From Branchiostoma floridae (taxonomy: Eukaryota; Chordata; Leptocardii; Amphioxiformes; Branchiostomatidae), in contig NC_049994.1 in the NCBI RefSeq assembly GCF_000003815.2, forward strand, positions 11,438,950-11,502,949: a stretch of 64,000 nucleotides of DNA. Direction: 5' to 3'. Shown one piece after another: positions 14,401 through 26,400 of the stretch; positions within the stretch are counted from its first letter, which is position 1, and each line of letters opens with the position of its first letter. A model generated the notes under the pieces. The model was not told the origin of the DNA and ran no database searches. It saw only the letters and a program-made list of their open reading frames with translations. The position numbers and the translations under genes are program-made.

Positions 14401-17400
14401 GATTATCCAACCGAATTGCGGGATTATCATTCAATTTCAGGAGAACACGGAACGTACCCTTGCTACAGTTAATGCCACTTGCTCAAAATCGCTTTCCCCT
14501 AAAACCCGGGCAATCAAACGTTGATGCAGAATTACACATCAGGACGGCAGAAATATTGTTGCCATGGCAACAGGGATGATTGCTGGTCCATCTGATTGGA
14601 TTAAACCCATTGTGTCAACCATGAAAAATGGAATCTTATTTGTGATTTGATTTTGGCTCACCGTGAAAGGAGTGTTAGCTCGCTGGAGGTGCCTTGCTAA
14701 ATTCCTTCACTATCATCTAGATTTCCACTTTTCTAGTTATAGAATATCTAACGTTATTAGATTCTGACCAACACACCTTGCCAAAAATTAATACAATGGA
14801 GCTCTAGAAGAAATTATGAACCTAAGAATGTACTTGCCATATAATCTAAATACAAATAACCATGGATCACTTTACCCTTGGAAGTCGTCCTTGGATACTG
14901 ACAAATAACAACACTAGTTAAGGATAATCTACTTCTCAATACCCCAGTTGAAATACTACAAACAACTTAATGAAGACAGCTACATGTTTAATGTCTTTGG
15001 TACCACATGTACATGACTGTATATATTTGGAATATATCTACTAATGTCCAAAAACATCAAGCTATCACGCAAGAAATAATTTCTTCATCTCTCCTAATGT
15101 ATGGGGAACTCTTAATAAATTAGTACAAGATTCCAAAGCCTGTTTTTCCCTTTTGAACAGATCAGTCTTGTAAATGTAAGAACCTTTGTCCACCTACCTT
15201 TCAGTCTCCACATGAGTAAATGTAGGGCTTGCCATTGCTACATGTATCTAAGAGTACCCCACTAAGCAAGTTCTCCTGACATAGCAACAAGGAAGATCAT
15301 GACTGCCACATAAACTGTCAATCATGACCTCCTTATAAGGGTATCAGCCTGACCAGTTTTCAGAGGGGTAATTTTTTTCTCAAACATAATCTATTTTCTT
15401 TATAAATAAAATTATATTAAGTTTTCATATGATTGTTGTTGAGATGATATCCCACCCCATTATAATCATATTTCTATGTATGTTTCTTTTGTAAATTTGT
15501 TAGTAAAGATGATCTCACCCCTGTTTGTCTCGTGGCATAGTCCATCCCTAAAACTCCCATTATGAACAGCACAAACAAGGATCAAGGTCAAATCCATCTC
15601 TGTCCTTGCATGCCATTACCCTCTGACTAAACTGCATTTTATAATTACTTTAGATATCCAGACGGCCATTTTCAAAATGTTTTATTATCTATCGGATCCT
15701 GCTCTATTTACTGTATTTTATAAGTATCTGATAAGAAACAAAGAAACAAATTTGTGAAGCAAAAAGAGAACATGTCATGTGGTTTGGGATTTCCCTTATA
15801 ATGCAGTTGGGAAGAACATTGAAGATCAGCAGGTTTTACATCTAATATTATCATATTTTTGCCAGCAATTCCACCAAAAAGTGGTTACCAAGGCTTTACA
15901 AAAATGTGTTGAACACCTGAATATCTTAAATTTGCGTAACTCCACTGCTGCATTAGCTTATCTCCTTATATTCATTATATTCTTTCATGTTTCAGTCTCA
16001 GCATACATGGTAGAATTATGAGACTTGACATTATTTTTGACAGTAACACTTAAATCTTCAAGATTCTTAATGACATATCCACAAAAATACTCTACAACAA
16101 TTTGATTGCTGTTTTATATCACAAGCTTACACATGTAATTCCTAGAGCCTTTTCAAGTACTAGCATCCATCTGAACTTCCATGGTGCCTGGCTACACCTA
16201 CTGGTCAGAGGGGAAGTGATCTGATCTTATAAATCCCATAACCTTTTACATTAACACCTGCGGTCTACAGCACTTTTATACATGTATGTCAAACCCATTA
16301 CTATAAATCTTTTAATAGATACTTGACCTCAATGAAAAGCAGCCTGCAGGCTGATTTGAGATTCTTATGAATAAACTAAGTTTCAAATAATTTTCCACCC
16401 AGCTGTAACTGAACACAGGAATTCAGGTAGGCAGATCTTGCAGTGGTTTAACTTTTAAGACAGTAACAAGTAAGCTGGGGAAGGAGTTTAGCCGGCACAG
16501 GACTTTTATTTCACCGAGTTTTATTCTTCCACAGTGGAAGAAGAGGGATGAGCTCTGCCTTCTAGTAGCATTACCCAAGACACACTAGTACTTACACAGT
16601 TACATGGACTAACAACCCACTACCCCTACAGCCTTAAAAAGGCTAGCGCGCGCTATGGGACCTTTGCCTTTTTTCAAACACAAACCACTAATGGGTTTCG
16701 TGGGTGGTGTGTTGGTGTTATGTGGGTGCCTTACTCCTACATTATATTACGTAAGTGCATTAGATTCTGACTCCTGTAACCTTTAATTAGCACTAGGTCA
16801 TGTGCCAAGCAAATGGATTCTTAAAGTTTACATATGTACTACTATATATAGAAGTGTAGCCTTGGAGAAAAGGTGTATTCTACAAAACACTTTGAAGGAC
16901 TACAAAACATTAGTATAAAAGCATCGTCAATAGTTTTTGAAGTTTTAGTATGATCCATAAATTCAGAGTGGTGCAAGTAACATTTGTCTAGTGCAGGTAA
17001 TCTTCAATGTTACCTGCACTGCCTTGAATCATTGAGCCTTTCAGAGAAACTACAAAAAGCTGTCCTTACCACGTAACCTGTACACTTCGCCATTGGCAGC
17101 GTTGATACTGAACGTGTGAGAATCCTCGTCGCTGGGTGACATCACCGATCCCGCCAGCTGCAGCGAACCCCGCGGCCTCTGCTTCTTACTCTCCTCATTT
17201 ACATAATAGTCAAGAACACCCGAGTCTGGGTCAAGTACAAACCACCTGTAGGTCAAGGGTCAAAAGTTCAAGGGTTAAAGGTTGCTTAGGCTTGATGTGA
17301 TGAAGTTATACACGATCATGACCCAATTTCTCTAAATTAACATTATTTGTTATATACTTTTCTTGTCCTAGCAAATACCAGAATAAAAATCAAACACAGA

Positions 17401-20400
17401 AGATATGTAAAAATGGAAATTTCATGTCAGTGAAAGAATGAAGTTTTGTAATGTTCCCTCAAAATACAGGAAGTACCATGTGTTCTTGTAGCCTTTATCA
17501 AAATTGTGGACTCTTTATAATAGCAAGGGAATTACTGGGAGGCCAGAGATAAATGCTAATCTTGATCAAAAGACTTTCCTGTCTGGGCTACCACCTGAGA
17601 CCACAGGAAAGTCTGACCATCAGTGGGGCCAAAGTATCTTTATTCATTGGATGTCATCCAGGGGTTTTGTATGCTTTTGTACAGGAATTCGTGGCTTTTT
17701 CATAGTCATAAGATATGCATGAGTTTCAGAAAATCAATGAAAATGCTTCGGCACCCCTGATATCTCAAACTCACATATCACCCATCTCATAGAGACTGCA
17801 GTCAGTTTGGAGGCATGTCAATGATTGTGAAGAAATTGAGGCAACATACATTGCAAGAAAATGTTTGAAACATTGACAAGAAAATTCTGGAATCTTCAAA
17901 CTCCCTCATCTAAAAACAAAATCTTACAAAGAAAGTAAAATATGCATCTGTGTGAGCATTAATATTCATAAAGTTTAACGTAAACTTTTAAAGTTACTGA
18001 ATTATCAGTACAAACTGGGATCAGATAAGAAACGAGATCTGCAGTACTGTGCATGAATGCTAGATGGCATTCCACTATAGAAAATACAACACAAATAAAA
18101 GATAGTATATAATGTTACTCCATTTGTTGCTCTTCATCCTTGGAGACCAAACACTTTTTAATTTTAAACCTTTTCAGTCAATGAATAAATCGACTTTACT
18201 AAGCATGAATAAATTTATTTCAGCAAAATGCTTAGTAATGGAAAGGTTTAAGTAAGCATGCTACTGTAAAACTAATACGTAAAGGACTCTAATTATATAT
18301 AATTGTGTGAGTCTAAACAGAAATTATTGCAAGACAAAGTTAAACCTGAACACACAGAAATAAGGACAGAAAATGGAAGGACAGTAAGCAATCATACACA
18401 CTTATCATATACATGTAGTCGTCAATAGAATGGTACAACATTCAAGAAATACGCACAAAGACATGGACATTAAAATATGGTAGAAGAAAGAAATATATGT
18501 ATTGGAAAACAACTCCAGTGAAAAAAAAAATTGTACCTTACAATTTTTTAATAAAATAACACTTATAGAGTCCTCCTTTTGAAAAGAGACCAATAATAGA
18601 GTCATATTTGGCTTATTAAACTATGTCTTTTCATTCTGGCAAGAAAGCTTGACATGCATAGATTTCAAATTTTTCCAGAACTGTGTTTAGACTATAGACA
18701 TTTCTGTTCATAGACGTTGCCAGAAGTACAAACGTAGCTCTGGAAATGAAGCAGGAAAGTTCAGGAGAGACCAGTTCTTTACCTTACCTATATTGCCATC
18801 CAGTTATGAGGTTGGTATATTTGGCCAGCTGGCCTTGATATGGTTGCCTTGACAACACAGCAAGAGAGAAAAAAGAGAAGAAGGTTGGATATTGGTGGAC
18901 ATTCATTGCCATGATTTACCAGAACGCTGTTCTGAGACCACAGAACATTATTCTGATACCATCATTGAGTTTTTAGTGCTTTCTAACTTATGAATTGATT
19001 GTTGAACAAAGCATGACATATACACTTATATGGCTACAGACTAAGATTATGCTGCCATGGTGTTATTGTTAACTTAGTCTATGGTTGCTACCAGTCAATA
19101 TCATTTTCCTTCCTATTAAAGTTTTAACAAATCGACTAATGCCGAAAAATCCCATTTGGAAATCTGACGTTGTAACGTAATAACAACAGCCTGTTGTTAT
19201 TAAGTTAGAACATGTAATATTTAGCAACTTTAGTAACATGCCAAGCCGCGGCCATTCTAAAATGTAAATGTTCTTGCATGACAAAAATATGTATATACGC
19301 CGTCCTGTGCCTAATTGAATTTCACTGAGTCATCTTTCATACAACATGCTTTTCAAAATTCATGTTTTTTTATGAGGCTCAGAATTCATTATACTTGATA
19401 GGGAATAGGTAAACTGGTGCACTTAAAAAATTAGATGCATAGGAAAGATTTGGGTCCACAACAAGAAAATGAAAAGGTAAAATGTCAACGAACTTTGTAT
19501 GCACAAAATGACAAGGGTGCACATGCCACCCAGTATTTTGAGTCCTGTGTTGAGTCCTATGATTGCAACATTTATCTTGACTGAGTTTTCATTCCTTGGT
19601 TAAGGGCAGATAAAGGAACTGTTTTGCCCCAGCTTAAATGGAGACAGCACAAATGTACATGTGGACCTTACACTGCATTCATCACACCAAAGATTTAGCA
19701 CTACATATAGCTCTGAGGTAATCAGGTATAGGAAAGGGCCATTTGGGCTGATAGCCAACAGGTTGGCGCACAGTATGTGACAAATTTGTGACCTTGTCAC
19801 ATACTGTACATGTTAAGAGTCATTACAACCCTTGCCAGGCTGCCAAAGAACTGGTAATCGTCATGTATGTCTGGGAACAAACCAATTTCTTCAATGCTGC
19901 CAAAATACAAATGAGTCACACTCAGACTCATAGTGTACAACTTACGTGATTCTTGTAAGTTGTATTGCGATAGACCATTCCCATTACCCCGCCTACCTCT
20001 GTCACAAATTATGTAGAATACAATGTATCTGATGGACATGCAGCCACCCTCTCATTTGGTTAACTGCTAATATTATAATTTTGATGTGTAGTAAATCAGG
20101 ATCAGTCTTATTGTATACTAGGGGTGGGTACCGGTACAGAAAATTCAGGTCCAGGTCCGGTTCAGGTCCAAAGGATCAGGTCCAGGTCCGGACCTGAACC
20201 TGGACCTGATTCAGTATGACACATACCAATGGTCCATTCCACTACAAAGAAATCTGTTTGGTGGACTTTTAGACTTAAATTTGTGTACATTGGCGTTTTC
20301 AAATCCTACAACGCTAACTGCACCTGTACGATTAGCGGTAAAACTTGGTAGAAATTATTATAAACTCTACTCTACTTCACTCGTTATCTTCTTCCACCTA

Positions 20401-22764
20401 CAAGCGCCAAAACGTGTGAATGCCTGATAAAATAATCTGTTAATTTTCTAATCGGTCCAACATCCGGTCCACCTAATTTTTTCAGGTCCGGTTTTTCTGG
20501 ACCGGTCCAATAAGAAAAACCGGTTTTGTACCGGTACACTGTACCGATACCCAGCCCTACTGTATACGTACATGTAGCAACCTGCAAGTTGGCTGCAACA
20601 TGCAACTTTTGGAAAACAACCCAACATCAAGTTGGTAAACTTTGTGAACAGCTTTGCAATTTTGTAGCTATAAGATATGCTATATATTATTGCTAGCTTG
20701 GTACAACAAAGCACAGCATTTAGCAAGTAAATACTAAATAGGGTTATTAAATTCACATTAATCATGAAGACATGTTTTTTTTAGAAAGTTTCTACAAATT
20801 GAAAGTAAAATTTGCATTATTGCAGATAATGGAAAAAATTGCAATTCAGTGTCAAACTCTAGTGTATGATATAAGAACATATATCAGAGTATGTGGAGAA
20901 GGACAACCTCAAGCCAACCGTTCACACTTACGCCACATCTTCAGAAAAGATGCTGGAGCCGCATGTTCCCCATTTAGGAACTTTATTCGAACCGACACAC
21001 AACAAACATGTTTCGCCGTAGGCCTTCCTCAATGTCATGGGCTCGAATGAGCATAGTACAGCATGTCCTCGCTTTTAATTTTATAGGCCAAGTGCATAGT
21101 GCAATGACCAGGTGCAAGGTGCCCTAGGTGGCTTAACCAATCACAGTTCAGCAAGGTAGTGCAGTCTGCTCTATGACTGGTCTAGTTGGTCTGGTCGTCC
21201 TTCTCCACATACACCATGAATATATATGTAGCTCACTCCTTGAACCTGGAAGGGTCCTGTTAACGTTTGATTGAATGTGTGTGTGCATGTCAGTTAAAGA
21301 AAGAAGGAAAACAAATTGAATCGATTGGAAAGAAAATCTGCAAAAGAAAGCTAAGAGAAAAACAAGATAAAGGAAAATAGAACTGCACATGCACAAATTA
21401 TCTATATTAGAGAGTATTTCTTCATCACTTTTTAAAAACGTTGTTTTATTTTAAGGAATTTCTCATGTTCAACAGCTGAAGCCATCAAACCCCTCCTATA
21501 CCCTCCTGTGTAAATGTGACATGACCACAAGAGTAAACATGAATGAATGAAATGGCTATTTTGAAAGGGTAATTTCAAAAATTGTTCCTCCTGATCCTAT
21601 TTTAGAAACAAACAGGTGCAAGCTGTATTCTTTACATATTATCTGAGTGATTCTACTAGTCTATTTACAAACATTATCATAACTATTAGTGTTGAAAATG
21701 AATGTCAGATGAGTTGGACCATTGTTAACTCAAACCAAAGCAGCTAATTAGCTATTATGTCAGGCCATCATCTATATGTACATGTGTTCTAGTACTAGTA
21801 CTGATAATTTGATCTGTTCTATCCCCAACAGTTAAAGAATTGTCAATAGTATTGCTCTGAGTCTCAGTTTGCCAATGGCCTGACATAACCTGATCCTGTT
21901 GTAAAACATCCATTGTTATAATCAATATATGAAACACATAATGGTTAGATGTAGCATTAGATGATATCAGCATCAGACAGGGAATACTAACAGTTTAGCA
22001 AGGGTGGTTAATCAATCAACACCAAAACAGGACATAGTGTAGCTTAGGTGGGGCCCAGAAACAACAAAAAACATATAAAACTTCTAGATCTAAATCAATT
22101 TACCTTAACGGTGGTTATATTTCACAGCAGGAGGTAACATGTTTTTGCTGTGTTTTGAATTTGTGCTGGAAACAATTCTGTGTCATGATGCATCGTCATA
22201 TATGTAGTTATTGTAGAACTAGAACTAGTAGAAGGGCCTGTGACATGTCATAACATAACTGTCAGTGTAACAGTGGTCGTAGTGTCAAGAAATTGAAGCA
22301 TTCACCATTGGGAGGTCACAGTGCAAACCTTGAAAATAAAACCACAGCATTTTATTATTCTATTATTTACAGAACAAATAATGAAGCTTATTATAAAATA
22401 GATTTTCCAACATTGTACTCATTCACATAAAACATATACATACACTCATCATGTTGACAGGACTGTATACATAACATTCTCATAGTGTATATTTACTATC
22501 GAGAGATTTCTAGATGTGATATTCTTACCTGTACTGCCAGCCTTTCATAACGTTGGTGTATTTGCTTAGCTGTCCCTCGAACGGTCGCTTCAACCCTTCC
22601 TGCTCGGACAGCTCCAGCTCCTTGGCCCGCGCCATTACGGCCAGCAGCTGCTGTCGCTCGGCCTCGTTGAACTGGGAAAGGTCGACGGACGGCTGGACAG
22701 CAGCGGTGGCGGAAGTCTCACTAGCCGCAGGCGACTCACTCCGGGTCACGTCATTCGTCGCCAT
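2425..22764 (-). CDS. OSBPL11: Oxysterol-binding protein-related protein, OSBPL10/11 class
   Basis: A lipid-transfer protein that binds sterol or phospholipid through its ORD domain and membranes through its PH domain. Thirteen exons, 5' to 3': 22764-22529, 17245-17070, 13189-13110, 9021-8906, 8311-8167, 7670-7490, 6973-6693, 5984-5816, 5154-4955, 4385-4192, 3511-3334, 3015-2876, 2623-2425. All junctions are GT-AG and phases agree, giving 764 aa (family about 750). The N-terminus starts [10 protein letters not shown]. The PH domain includes [13 protein letters not shown], split after Arg, then WFVLDPDSG and [16 protein letters not shown] Ser/Pro linker and GATIEWLEP follow. The ORD has [29 protein letters not shown] and the signature EQVSHHPP across an exon junction. 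The C-terminus ends [12 protein letters not shown]. Order and linker favour OSBPL10/11 over OSBPL9. One invertebrate copy may represent both vertebrate genes. Exon-like copies at 4078, 6580 and 18788 are listed separately. Confidence 0.93.
4078..4145 (-). repeat. Intronic copy of an OSBPL coding segment
   Basis: About 67 bp nearly identical to exon sequence at 5013-5080, which encodes the Ser/Gln-rich [16 protein letters not shown] stretch of the ORD. The copy lies in the next intron, in the same orientation, just downstream of the donor of the exon ending at 4192. If that donor were read through, the copy would be translated in the same frame as [16 protein letters not shown] before a stop at about 4065. 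Both carry repeated ATTGG (CCAAT on the minus strand). Confidence 0.85.
6580..6654 (-). repeat. Tandem copy of the 3' end of an OSBPL exon, donor kept
   Basis: A 75-nt copy of exon sequence 6693-6767, 113 bp downstream in the gene. It keeps an open frame of 25 codons ([10 protein letters not shown] through LGMDLTR) and the donor GTTAGT. The two copies differ at seven positions and all seven are synonymous. No AG acceptor lies directly before the copy, so it is not a complete exon as it stands. It is either a constrained alternative exon end or two alleles placed in tandem by assembly. Confidence 0.85.
9459..9558. other. Assembly gap (100 N)
   Basis: Exactly 100 N, the usual placeholder for a gap of unknown size. 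It sits in the OSBPL intron. An 80-bp tandem repeat begins just to its right, which may be why assembly broke here. No exon appears to be lost, since the phases of the flanking exons (9021 and 13110) match. Confidence 0.98.
9571..9712. repeat. 80-bp tandem repeat beside the gap
   Basis: Two copies with an 80-bp period, anchored by TCAAATTTCATGCCATAATG at 9581 and 9661, each followed by AC(C/T)ATAGCAGGG and TATTTTCTC. A partial copy at the gap edge suggests more copies inside the N run. Confidence 0.85.
10595..11460. repeat. Minisatellite, about 150-170 bp unit, six copies
   Basis: The anchor CAGCACCAAGGACAGATCTTG recurs with small changes near 10610, 10762, 10931, 11084, 11231 and 11392, so spacing is about 148-169 bp. 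Each unit continues with TTTGTCTACCCAGTGTAACAG, a CCAGAATTACCCAGTGTATTCTGGCC-like block and TTTGAAGACAAAAATA. Open frames that span the units (10637-10978, 11113-11322 minus; 10525-10749 plus) are by-products of the repeat. It lies in an OSBPL intron. Confidence 0.9.
12039..12108. repeat. 34-bp direct tandem duplication
   Basis: CAGACTGCACATACATATTG followed by TAGTATGAAG occurs twice head to tail, at about 12041 and 12075, essentially without change. This is a recent local duplication in intron sequence. Confidence 0.9.
18788..18847 (-). CDS. OSBPL11: Alternative PH-domain exon of the OSBPL gene
   Basis: On the minus strand a pyrimidine-rich tract ending in AG is followed by 60 nt encoding [20 protein letters not shown], then the donor GTAAGG. 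Exon 1 encodes the homologous [17 protein letters not shown] and ends at the same point in the same phase (split Arg codon AG|G), so either can join exon 2 (WFVLD). The copy reads [12 protein letters not shown], closer to vertebrate OSBPL10/11 (KYTNLVTGWQYR is the remembered family pattern) than exon 1 is. At 60 nt with phase 2 at both ends, it could also be included after exon 1 without shifting the frame. An upstream exon to supply a start when it replaces exon 1 was not found. Confidence 0.68.
   Translation of the reverse strand, partial: ATISRPAGQIYQPHNWMAI
20120..20558. mobile_element. Inverted-repeat element, 3-bp target duplication
   Basis: The left end reads AGGGGTGGGTACCGGTACA and the right end, inverted, AGGGCTGGGTATCGGTACA. 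ACT flanks both sides (20117-20119 and 20559-20561), a 3-bp target duplication. The interior is rich in GGTCCAGGTCCGG and its complement. No coding capacity. A related longer element is at 48444-49785 and a fragment near 29030-29208. Confidence 0.78.
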
Positions 22765-23410
22765 ATTGGTGGGGAGGGGGGCCGCGCGCTTGATTAGAAT
22801 TTATCGATCTAAAATCCCAGTTCTCTCCTGTCACACGAATTCACAGAGAACCATTTGAATGTCCCTACAAATTCCCGGATTCCTGTAGTTTTTGCTGCTA
22901 CCATGTACAAAATCAAAGAAATTTCAAGGGGAAAATCGTATAAATTTTATATTTTTGGAAGGCGGAAGCAACACAGAGAGGATGATGGGACGACCCACGA
23001 TGTTGCAGCAATTTGGAAGCAACCATTCTAGTATAAAGGTAGAAAATCATGAAAATAGTATGATTTGTAAACGAAATGACGCTTGAATATACTATGACAT
23101 AAAAGAACCAGTAAATCAATCATATTTTATTTGAATAATCTAATAAACTTCTGAGAAAAATGTATGTGTGCTACAAAGAAAGATGATTATAATTTGCCCA
23201 TACATTGAGATAGAATAATCCAAATAACCTTTAGTGACGTGTATCTAACCTTTGACCCTTTTGCTCACCGGTTGAGCCGTGCTTGTCGAGTTGTGGCGGA
23301 ATTTTTGTTTCTCCAAGCTGTACTTTTCCGTTTCCAGACCCATCCCGCAAATTCTGAGCTCGTCTTAAGATTTCTGTTGAACACAACATCATCTTGAGTG
23401 ACTTTCCACG
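22765..23410. promoter_or_regulatory. Divergent promoter region, OSBPL / GPD1
   Basis: The start codons of OSBPL (minus, 22764) and GPD1 (plus, 23411) are about 650 bp apart and point away from each other, so this stretch must hold both 5' UTRs and probably a shared promoter. CGCCATATTGG at the OSBPL start resembles a YY1 site, and GCCGCGCGC lies at 22781-22789. No TATA box is convincing. TSS positions cannot be read from sequence. Confidence 0.6.
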
Positions 23411-26400
23411 ATGTCTGCACCGAAGAAAATAGCGATTATCGGCTCTGGAAACTGGTAAGTTTTTAAGATGAACAAATTTTGGGTTTGCCCGGCGCGCCCC
23501 CAACTTTGGCCTACTTTAACTCGCAAATGATGTAACTTCTTTTAACGTTAAAACACTCTAACTGATCAGAAGGGAAATGAGAAAGCAAAACGTTTGTATT
23601 TATTTTGTATAGAATATACTAACTGGTCAGCAGCAACGTTTTATATTTGACCTACTTTTCCATGACCTTGCAATGACACGCACTCTTAGTATTAGTCTAT
23701 AGAGCTTTAAAAGACCTCCCAAACTTTTCTTTCTTCTCTGTTTGGACGACCCACATTTCTTGACAGTTTGCCGCTCAACATTTTAAATGTTGCGCGTCTT
23801 TCTGGGCTCGAATTCTCGTTGCTTTTAAACCTATAAGGAAGGGGGAGGGGCCGGCCCAAATGCAGTTTTCTAACCTGTGACCTACGCTCAGTTTTGGCAC
23901 GCTACCCCAAGTTGGGATCACCTCCCTGCATTCTACAGGACACTGTTATCCAATTAACGCAACGGGAATAATAGTGTTAAAAATATCTCGAGGTTACGAC
24001 GAACGAACAGATCTAAAAATGCCCAGCGTTACTTGAGTAGCAGACAACCCCAGTGTTTATTCAGCATCAGATTAGACAATTGTTGCAGTCCTTTGGGGAT
24101 AACTAGACTTGAAAGATGCCCAAGCGGAGAATTTGCATAGTAGGATGTGGGCAATGGTGAGATGTCATATTTTTTAGAGGCAGATTTCTTGATTGTTTTG
24201 TAGCTGTTACTTCAAATAACTATTTTCACCCCACAATCATGGCAGTGAAATACAATTTTGTTTGAGGTATGTTTGGCTGTTGTGTGCCCCAGTGTTAAGA
24301 AGTGTCAAATCAATTTGCATGTGCATGGGAAGCCAGACAAAATGTGTGGATAATATAGTTGAGAGCCAAACTCTTAAAGCGATCTAAACATCTTAAGGCC
24401 TAGGAAAAAAAATGTTGTGTTTCCTGTAACAGTCCTGAAAAAATTAGGGTCGGTAGGTAGGGATAATCTTTTTTTTTTTTTTTTTTTTTTTAGACATGGT
24501 ACATGTACCTGGCTTGAAAACTGGCAACACATTGGCCAAAAGCATTATTTCTTAAGCTGGGAACTGTGGTGGTGTCCATGTCAATATCTATCCATACACT
24601 TTGTTACATAGAAATGTACATTTATATTGTATGCTTCTGATGTCATCTTGCCGGCTCATAATCTTCATCTTCTGCTTTAGGGAAAGCTATCACTTATACA
24701 CAGAAGCAAACTAACTCTTATACAAGGATATAAATTGCCAACAAACATTGGGCATAGGTCCCCACTAGGACCCCTTACCGAGGGCCAACAGTCTGCCTTC
24801 AGGCTCAACAAGTGGAACAGTATACACAACTCCAAGTCATGTATTTCCTGCTTGGAACTTGAGGCAAGTTACCATGAAAAATGTAGAAAACATTGGGCAA
24901 AGCATCCTAACTTAACTTTTATCATCTTGATCATGTTAGTTAGAAAAAAAATCAACAACAAATTTTATCTAAGTTTGCCTATAGAAATAAGAATAAAAAC
25001 CTTGCTGGAATTATTGGCTCTCTGAGTTAATAAAAATCTATACAGACTAAATACATTTCATGGTCAACTGGTGCAGATGGAAAAAATTACAAATACTTGC
25101 ACTCCCCCAAAAAATACATGCACAACCAAAAGTACTATACCATAAACCATATATTAATTATCTTTTTTTTGTTACATGTACAATTGTTTGTTAGCAAAAA
25201 ATTAGATGCAATTTGATAAAACCTTGGAAAAACTCACATGCAACATTATTACCAGTACAAGTGCTGTCAAGCCTGCATTTCGCCCCAAATAAGATAGGGG
25301 CGCTGCTGTACATAAAACAAAATGGCGGCTCTCGGTTTGTTTACTTCATTTCGGACGGCTTTTGGGCGGACTTTTTTGCATTTCAGGCGTACCAAAATAG
25401 GTTAATTTTGGAGGTACAATAGTGAAAAAGCATTGTTTGTTTATTGAGTTGTTTGTTTGGGTGCTGATTTCTATGTTTCAGTTGAAAATTTACTGTGTGT
25501 TTGAGCACATGCTCCTGAGCTGAGTCATGCTTCTGAACTTCTACTACGTTTATACGTGTCCATGTGTATCTCATATTTACGATGATTTATGTGTTCCTAA
25601 TTATGTTAACTGTGATGTATGAAGTAAACAGAGGTAATGCAAGTATACAAAAGTAACGGGTTCCGCACTGGTGTTCCAGTGCTGAATCAATGGGTCGAGT
25701 CGGCCTCAGCACTGGTTTTCCAGTGCTGAAGAAACATCAGCACTGGTTTTCCAGTGCTGAACGGCCTTGTTCGAGTGCTGAAGCTCCCTCAGCACTGGAA
25801 TTCCAGTGCTGAACCCAATGCAAGCACTGGATTTCCAGTGCTGAACTTCTCCGAGCACTGGTTTTCCAGTGCTGAACTGTCGTCAGCACTCGGGTACCAG
25901 TGCTGAACTCGCGGCAGAGGTCATTCAGCACTGGTTACCCAGTGCTGAAACCGCCGTCAGCACTGGAACCGAGTGCTGATATACAAAAGTAACGGGTTCA
26001 GCACTGGATTTACCAGTGCTCGGGAACTTTTCAGCACTGGAAGACCAGTGCTGTAAAAACTTCAGCTCTGGGCTTCCAGTGCTGACGTTTATAAAGCACT
26101 GGAACGTTCCAGTGCTGAACGTAATATTCGTGTACTAGTAGCATGCGTCCGTACGGCTGTCTGAGTTATTTACTTTAGACTACACTTAGGTATATCTATG
26201 CGTGTTATTTAATCTCCAAGCAGATCTTGCGTGGCACTAGCTTTTACTAGCTTTAGACTAGAGTAGACACTTGTGATATTGTTAATTGTGTATACAGTTA
26301 ATGGCACTCAAGTTTCTTTTCTTTTGGTCAATTGATACGAAAATTTTAAATCAACAAATCACATATTCTATACTTGTGGCAAAGTAGTGTCTTTTTAGTC

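Larger units (their letters stand above)
9022..22528. other. Large 5' introns of the OSBPL gene
   Basis: Four introns (9022-13109, 13190-17069 and 17246-22528, plus the shorter ones downstream) make up most of this gene. Apart from the repeats, the gap, the alternative PH exon and the 20120 element listed separately, I see only AT-rich unique sequence. A G-run lies at about 12198-12212. Open frames reported by simple scanning here, for example at 12327, 15779 and 17504, have no recognisable domain or splice context. Confidence 0.6.

Noticed and set aside
20880-21120. Retroelement end (GTTTCGCCGTAGGCCTTCCT region)
   Set aside because: Resembles dispersed invertebrate repeats, as does 9360-9430, but no ends, ORF or second aligned copy could be shown in the window.
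22553-22858. 101-codon plus-strand frame
   Set aside because: It is the antisense shadow of OSBPL exon 1, which has clear PH-domain homology on the other strand.
25656-26120. CRISPR-like array (regular repeats with variable spacers)
   Set aside because: Spacers are only 7-14 nt and the repeats are palindromes within a transposon in a eukaryotic intron. There are no cas genes.
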